A DNA stretch of 64,000 nucleotides from Duganella dendranthematis. Lineage in GTDB: Bacteria; Pseudomonadota; Gammaproteobacteria; Burkholderiales; Burkholderiaceae_D. The notes below the pieces were generated by a model, which was not told the origin of the DNA, did no database searches, and saw only the letters and a program-made list of their open reading frames with translations. The position numbers and the translations under genes are program-made. The DNA lies in NCBI RefSeq assembly GCF_012849375.1, contig NZ_CP051684.1, positions 2,728,001 to 2,792,000 of the forward strand, written 5' to 3'. Below are positions 54,932 to 64,000 of this stretch, in pieces. Position 1 is the first letter of the stretch. The number at the start of each line of letters is the position of its first letter.

Positions 54932-54960
54932 TTGCCACCCGGGTGTCCGGGTGGTATAAT
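54932..54960 (+). promoter_or_regulatory. Sigma-70 promoter of tRNA-Trp-secE-nusG
   Basis: TTGCCA (54932-54937) and a perfect TATAAT (54955-54960) are separated by 17 bp. The spacer consists of a GC-rich inverted repeat (CCACCCGG/CCGGGTGG, 54936-54954), probably the end signal of tuf. Transcription would start near 54967, 17 bp before tRNA-Trp. Confidence 0.82.
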
Positions 54961-54983
54961 CGCGATCCTTTGTAGTTTTATGT

Positions 54984-55059
54984 AGGGGCGTAGCTCAATT
55001 GGCAGAGCGTCGGTCTCCAAAACCGAAGGTTGGGGGTTCGAGGCCCTCCGCCCCTGCCA
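54984..55059 (+). tRNA. tRNA-Trp (anticodon CCA)
   Basis: 76 nt. Acceptor stem AGGGGCG/CGCCCCT, discriminator G and encoded CCA. The loop CTCCAAA has CCA at 55017-55019. It lies 35 bp upstream of secE. Confidence 0.97.
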
Positions 55060-55094
55060 CCGAATCTGGTGCAGGGCACCGAAAGTAAATATAA

Positions 55095-55478
55095 ATGTCT
55101 AATCAATCCGTGCAGACCGTCAGCACGTCGAATGACAAGATTAAGGTTGTACTGGCGATCGCCATTGCAATCGTGGGCGTGATAGGGTTCTATTACCTGT
55201 CGGACAAACCAGCTCTGGTACGCGCAGGCGCACTTGTGGCTGGTTTGGCTTTTGCCGTTTTGATCTTGTGGACTTCGTCGACTGGCCGTGATTTCCTGAA
55301 TTTTGCCAAAGAAGCCGTCCGCGAGACGAAGAAGGTCGTGTGGCCGACCCGTCGCGAGGCGACCCAGATCACGGGCATCGTGTTTGCCTTTGTGCTGGTG
55401 ATGGCAGTGTTCCTGTGGGGCACGGATAAGACCTTGGAATTCCTGTTGTACGACGTCATTCTGGGCATACGAAAATAA
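55095..55478 (+). CDS. secE: Preprotein translocase subunit SecE
   Basis: 127 residues. The three-helix SecE form of proteobacteria: helices at about 17-37 ([16 protein letters not shown]), 43-60 and 95-118. The conserved amphipathic segment is [19 protein letters not shown]. It stabilises SecY in the inner membrane. Its TAA overlaps the nusG ATG by one base. Confidence 0.97.
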   Translation: MSNQSVQTVSTSNDKIKVVLAIAIAIVGVIGFYYLSDKPALVRAGALVAGLAFAVLILWTSSTGRDFLNFAKEAVRETKKVVWPTRREATQITGIVFAFVLVMAVFLWGTDKTLEFLLYDVILGIRK

Positions 55479-56095
55479 TGAGCGAAAACGTGCAAGATGA
55501 TGCGACCGGTGAAATCCCGGTCGAAGCCGCTCAAGAAGCGGCGCCCGTCAGCGTACCAGTAAGCAACAAGCGCTGGTACGTTGTGCATGCGTACTCCGGC
55601 ATGGAAAAAAGCGTGCAGCGCGCGCTGACCGAGCGCGTTGAACGCGCCGGCATGCAAGAACAGTTTGGCCAGATCCTGGTGCCGACCGAAGAAGTGGTCG
55701 AAGTGCGCAATGGCCAGAAATCGGTCACCGAGCGTCGTTTCTTCCCTGGCTACGTGCTGGTCGAGATGGAAATGACCGACGAAACCTGGCACCTGGTGAA
55801 AAACACCAGCAAAGTGACCGGCTTCATCGGCGGCAAATCGAACAAGCCGACGCCGATCCCGGCGCGCGAGATCGACAAGATCATGCAGCAGATGCAAGAA
55901 GGCGTCGAGAAGCCACGGCCGAAGGTGCTGTACGAAGTGGGCGAGCAAGTCCGCATCAAGGATGGTCCGTTCACCGACTTCAACGGCAATGTCGAGGAAG
56001 TCAACTACGAGAAATCGAAAGTGCGCGTCTCGGTCACCATTTTTGGCCGCGCCACACCAGTCGAACTCGAATTCGGCCAGGTCGAAAAAGTCTAA
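55478..56095 (+). CDS. nusG: Transcription termination/antitermination protein NusG
   Basis: 205 residues with an acidic N-terminal extension of about 25 residues. NGN domain: [26 protein letters not shown]. The C-terminal KOW domain includes [16 protein letters not shown]. It binds RNA polymerase and links it to Rho or to ribosomes through S10. Co-transcribed with secE. Confidence 0.97.
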   Translation: MSENVQDDATGEIPVEAAQEAAPVSVPVSNKRWYVVHAYSGMEKSVQRALTERVERAGMQEQFGQILVPTEEVVEVRNGQKSVTERRFFPGYVLVEMEMTDETWHLVKNTSKVTGFIGGKSNKPTPIPAREIDKIMQQMQEGVEKPRPKVLYEVGEQVRIKDGPFTDFNGNVEEVNYEKSKVRVSVTIFGRATPVELEFGQVEKV

Positions 56096-56216
56096 ATACC
56101 GTTCGCCAGAGCGGGCGACGGTGTCAAAACCCTAGTGCATCTGGCAAAAGAGGAGCCCCGCCCTGCAGCATACGCAGTGTGGGGCGCTACTACTCATATC
56201 CAAGATAGGAGCCATC
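56096..56216 (+). promoter_or_regulatory. rplKA leader (probable L1 operator region)
   Basis: A 121-bp gap with two imperfect hairpins: CCGTTCGCC/GGGCGACGG at about 56099-56126 and GCCCCGCC.../GTGGGGC at about 56155-56186, ending in TAGGAG before rplK. In bacteria, ribosomal protein L1 binds this leader to repress L11-L1 translation. The precise L1-binding fold is not resolved by eye. Confidence 0.35.
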
Positions 56217-56648
56217 ATGGCAAAGAAAATCATTGGTTTTATCAAGCTGCAAGTGCCAGCTGGTAAAGCAAACCCATCCCCACCGATCGGCCCAGCGCTG
56301 GGTCAGCGCGGTCTGAACATCATGGAATTCTGCAAAGCGTTCAACGCGCAGACCCAAGGTATGGAACCAGGCATGCCGATCCCAGTCGTGATCACCGCTT
56401 TCGCCGACAAATCGTTCACCTTCGTCATGAAGACGCCACCAGCGACCTTCCTGATCAAGAAACATTCGGGCATCACCAAAGGTTCGCCGAAGCCACATAC
56501 CGACAAAGTCGGTAAGCTGACCCGCGCCCAGGCCGAAGAAATCGCGAAACTGAAAACCCCTGATCTGACCGCTGCCGACCTGGATGCTGCTGTACGCACC
56601 ATCGCTGGTTCCGCACGTTCGATGGGCATTACCGTGGAAGGTGTGTAA
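56217..56648 (+). CDS. rplK: 50S ribosomal protein L11
   Basis: 143 residues. It starts [25 protein letters not shown] with the conserved [11 protein letters not shown] thiostrepton-contact region. The C-terminal 23S-binding domain ends [12 protein letters not shown]. Two base pairs separate it from rplA. Confidence 0.98.
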   Translation: MAKKIIGFIKLQVPAGKANPSPPIGPALGQRGLNIMEFCKAFNAQTQGMEPGMPIPVVITAFADKSFTFVMKTPPATFLIKKHSGITKGSPKPHTDKVGKLTRAQAEEIAKLKTPDLTAADLDAAVRTIAGSARSMGITVEGV

Positions 56649-56650
56649 TC

Positions 56651-57349
56651 ATGGCAAAACTGTCCAAACGCGCAAAAGCTATCAAAGCTAAAGTGGATAC
56701 CACCAAGAACTACTCGTTCGACAACGCTGTTGCTCTGATCAAAGAACTGGCTACCGCCAAGTTCAATGAATCGATCGACGTGTCGGTCCAACTGGGCGTG
56801 GATCCGAAGAAATCGGACCAGGTTGTGCGTGGTTCCGTCGTGCTGCCAGCTGGCACCGGCAAAACCGTTCGCGTAGCTGTGTTCGCTTCGGGCGACAAAG
56901 CCGAAGCTGCTAAAGCCGCTGGCGCCGACGTCGTCGGTATGGAAGACCTGGCCGAGCGCGTCAAAGCCGGCGACATGCCTTTCGATATCGTCATCGCTTC
57001 GCCAGACACCATGCGTATCGTTGGTACCCTGGGTCAGATCCTGGGCCCACGCGGCCTGATGCCTAACCCGAAAGTCGGCACCGTTACCCCTGACGTCGCT
57101 ACCGCCGTGAAAAACGCGAAAGCCGGCCAGGTTCAGTACCGTACCGACAAAGCCGGTATCATCCACGCGACCATCGGCCGCAAATCGTTCGCTGACGCTG
57201 ATCTGAAGAGCAACCTGGTTGCCCTGATCGACGCGCTGAACAAAGCCAAGCCAGCCTCGTCGAAAGGCGTGTACCTGCGCAAGGTTTCGCTGTCGTCGAC
57301 CATGGGCGCTGGCGTCCGTGTTGACCAGGCTACCCTGGCTGCTGCCTAA
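56651..57349 (+). CDS. rplA: 50S ribosomal protein L1
   Basis: 232 residues. It starts [12 protein letters not shown] and contains the L1 signature G-R-K-S-F-A and the hinge region [14 protein letters not shown]. It binds the L1 stalk of 23S rRNA and represses its own operon. Confidence 0.98.
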   Translation: MAKLSKRAKAIKAKVDTTKNYSFDNAVALIKELATAKFNESIDVSVQLGVDPKKSDQVVRGSVVLPAGTGKTVRVAVFASGDKAEAAKAAGADVVGMEDLAERVKAGDMPFDIVIASPDTMRIVGTLGQILGPRGLMPNPKVGTVTPDVATAVKNAKAGQVQYRTDKAGIIHATIGRKSFADADLKSNLVALIDALNKAKPASSKGVYLRKVSLSSTMGAGVRVDQATLAAA

Positions 57350-57601
57350 GTTTTAAGTATTAAGTCCTTGTGCCCTCGGGCATGAGGCAGTTCTTTGGGA
57401 TGGCTGCTGTTTCGGCAGCAGCCGCAATCAAAGACCGTTGGGCCAGGTGCATCAGGTAGGCATCCGGTTAATTGAATGTTTCACCCAACGCAGATGGTGT
57501 TCCCGATCAAGTTTTGCAGTCCATTGGACTCCTAACCTCGGACGCCGTTGTTCGAACCGATGGCCGGCAATTTCGCCGGCGATCATTTAAGGAGATTGAC
57601 C
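57350..57601 (+). promoter_or_regulatory. rplJL leader (L10 operator region)
   Basis: A 252-bp untranslated stretch between rplA and rplJ. It includes a strong hairpin GGCTGCTG/CAGCAGCC (about 57401-57422) and a short GCCGGC...GCCGGC stem (about 57562-57582) ending just before AAGGAG. The position and size match the region where L10-(L12)4 binds to repress rplJL translation. No terminator-like T run is present. Confidence 0.5.
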
Positions 57602-58135
57602 GTGGGTCTCAATCTGAATGACAAAAAGGCCGTTGTCGCCGAAGTTTCCGCAAAAGTAGCAACTGCGCAAACTATCGTCGTGGCCGAGTATCGTGGCATC
57701 CAGGTTGCTCACTTGACGCAACTCCGTGCCAAAGCGCGCGCTCAAGGCGTGTACCTGCGAGTGTTGAAAAACACCCTCGCTCGTCGCGCCGTCGAAGGCA
57801 CGCAATTTGCCGCCCTGGCAGACAGCATGACCGGTCCGCTGATCTATTCGATCTCGGACGATGCCGTTGCAGCAGCTAAAGTCATCAACGACTTCGCTAA
57901 AACCAACGACAAACTGGTCATCACTGCCGGTAACTACGCAGGCAAACAGCTGGACAAGTCCGCTGTTACCGCGTTGGCGAGCATTCCTAGCCGTGAAGTC
58001 CTCATCTCGCAGCTGTTGGGCGTTATGCTGGCTCCGGTGTCGGGCTTTGCACGTGGTCTGGCTGCTCTGGCAGCGAAAAAATCCGAAGGCGCTCCTGTTG
58101 CAGAAGTTGCAGCAGAAGAAGCCCCAGCAGCCTAA
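57602..58135 (+). CDS. rplJ: 50S ribosomal protein L10
   Basis: 177 residues from a GTG at 57602, 8 nt after AAGGAG. This start gives the conserved [14 protein letters not shown]. The frame is open further upstream into the leader but is not conserved there. Contains V-V-A-E-Y-R-G and [10 protein letters not shown]. It anchors L7/L12 dimers on the ribosome stalk. Confidence 0.97.
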   Translation: MGLNLNDKKAVVAEVSAKVATAQTIVVAEYRGIQVAHLTQLRAKARAQGVYLRVLKNTLARRAVEGTQFAALADSMTGPLIYSISDDAVAAAKVINDFAKTNDKLVITAGNYAGKQLDKSAVTALASIPSREVLISQLLGVMLAPVSGFARGLAALAAKKSEGAPVAEVAAEEAPAA

Positions 58136-58229
58136 TAGGCCGTTGCGTGCCGGCCCTGGCGCCGGCGCGGGTTTTTTATCAAGTAGCATTCTGATGTATT
58201 AACGAATCAAAAAATTATTGGAGTTTCAA

Positions 58230-58604
58230 ATGGCAATTAGCAAAGACGACATCCTGAACGCAGTGAGCGAAATGTCCGTAATGGACCTGAACGACCTGGT
58301 CAAAGCTTTCGAAGAAAAATTCGGCGTATCGGCTGCTGCAATGGCTGCTCCTGCTGCTGGCGGCGGCGCTGCTGCTTCGGCTGCTGAAGAGCAAACCGAA
58401 TTCAACGTTGTTCTGACCGAAGTCGGCGCGAACAAAGTTGGCGTAATTAAAGCAGTTCGCGAAATCACCGGTCTGGGCCTGAAAGAAGCCAAAGACGTGG
58501 TCGATGGCGCACCAAAAACCGTAAAAGAAGCCCTGTCGAAAGCTGACGCTGAAGCCGCTAAGAAAAAGCTGGAAGAAGCTGGCGCCAAGGCCGAACTGAA
58601 GTAA
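58230..58604 (+). CDS. rplL: 50S ribosomal protein L7/L12
   Basis: 124 residues from the ATG at 58230, after GGAG. N-terminal dimerisation domain ([17 protein letters not shown]), an Ala/Gly-rich hinge ([14 protein letters not shown]) and the C-terminal factor-binding domain ([20 protein letters not shown]). Length and layout are typical. Confidence 0.98.
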   Translation: MAISKDDILNAVSEMSVMDLNDLVKAFEEKFGVSAAAMAAPAAGGGAAASAAEEQTEFNVVLTEVGANKVGVIKAVREITGLGLKEAKDVVDGAPKTVKEALSKADAEAAKKKLEEAGAKAELK

Positions 58605-58643
58605 TCAGCTGTACCGGTTGCTAACAGTTTGTGTTAGCGCCAC

Positions 58644-58696
58644 GAGCCAAAGCTGCGGACTTCCCTTGTTAAAGAGGGAATATCCGGCTTTGGCTC
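58644..58696 (+). promoter_or_regulatory. Long hairpin in the rplL-rpoB intergenic region
   Basis: GAGCCAAAGC (58644-58653) pairs with GCTTTGGCTC (58687-58696). Inside is a second stem TTCCCTT/AGAGGGAA. A separate small hairpin GCTAACA/TGTTAGC precedes it (58620-58638). In E. coli the same interval holds an attenuator and an RNase III processing stem; this one is a good candidate for either role. Confidence 0.6.
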
Positions 58697-58772
58697 CTTT
58701 GTCGTCTGTGTCGTATTTGTAGCGTTTTCCCGGCGTTGCAGTCCCAATTGAATCAGCTGGAAATGGTAGAAG

Positions 58773-58833
58773 TTTCAGGTTTCGTCTGTGTGACAGACTG
58801 CCTAAGCCACACAGGCTAAACCTGAAATTTTTT
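58773..58833 (+). terminator. Terminator-like attenuator directly upstream of rpoB
   Basis: TTTCAGGTTT (58773-58782) and AAACCTGAAA (58818-58827) form a perfect 10-bp stem followed by six T (58828-58833). The enclosed segment folds into GTCTG/CAGAC and GCC/GGC sub-stems. It ends 26 bp before the rpoB ATG. It should stop part of the transcription coming from rplL, setting the rplL:rpoB ratio. Confidence 0.7.
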
Positions 58834-58859
58834 CCCTTTCTGTCACTCACGGAGTGTCC

Positions 58860-62969
<4,110 letters not shown>

Positions 62970-63040
62970 GTCACAAGCGCGCAGCCCCGTCGGCCTTCGC
63001 CGGCGGGGCAGTTTAAAGAATTCATCACTACCTGGAGTGA

Positions 63041-64000
<960 letters not shown>

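Overview
The window is a piece of a GC-rich betaproteobacterial chromosome, most likely Oxalobacteraceae (Massilia/Duganella-like, Burkholderiales). The basis is the tRNA-Tyr/Gly/Thr-tuf-tRNA-Trp-secE-nusG-rplKAJL-rpoBC block, the dense Burkholderiales-style gene order metK // lpxL-lpxL-dapF and DUF484-xerC, an SAH riboswitch in front of ahcY, and a JDVT-CTERM protein sorting pair. It is core chromosome: I see no insertion sequence, prophage, plasmid gene or CRISPR array.

Layout. 1-6.4 kb is mainly minus strand: the start of xerC, a DUF484 gene, a porin, a plus-strand SEL1-repeat gene, dapF (frameshifted as read) and two overlapping lipid A acyltransferases. 6.4-11.9 kb is the activated-methyl cycle: metK behind a leader with mutually exclusive pairings, a low-GC two-membrane-segment gene, then the SAH-riboswitch operon ahcY-(small membrane protein)-metF, facing a 5-formyl-THF cyclo-ligase. 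11.95-16.6 kb holds a lytic transglycosylase, a GST, cca and a GNAT gene. 16.7-23.7 kb is the most unusual part: a tight operon with a glutamic intramembrane protease (MrtJ), its JDVT-CTERM substrate carrying a haem c motif and five Ig-like repeats, a TlpA-type thioredoxin, a DUF4266 lipoprotein, a DUF3570 beta-barrel-like protein, ApbE flavin transferase and DsbD.

24.5-30 kb is aromatic amino acid catabolism: an Lrp/AsnC regulator divergent from hppD (frameshifted as read) and a fused indolepyruvate ferredoxin oxidoreductase. 30-37.5 kb starts with a sigma-54 promoter and an upstream palindrome before an orphan FtsX-type permease, followed by a prolyl oligopeptidase and a TonB-dependent receptor. 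37.5-43.7 kb holds an MFS exporter with a divergent LysR regulator, an S41 peptidase lipoprotein, an M14 carboxypeptidase and a TRIC-like channel. 43.7-49.8 kb holds ttcA-folB-pteridine reductase (minus), a MidA-type methyltransferase, a membrane J-protein and an HD-GYP response regulator, which faces a MASE1-CHASE-PAS-GGDEF-EAL protein (49.9-53.1 kb). The rest is the translation/transcription block, cut by the window end inside rpoC.

How the parts work together. The DsbD/TlpA pair can supply reducing power for the cysteine-rich, haem-binding JDVT protein. MrtJ should process that protein's C-terminal anchor, and ApbE should flavinylate a partner; DUF3570, with two V-S-G-A-S strings, is my candidate. 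This reads as one extracytoplasmic redox module. Two single-base deletions (dapF, hppD) next to C/G runs in otherwise intact housekeeping genes look like consensus sequencing errors.
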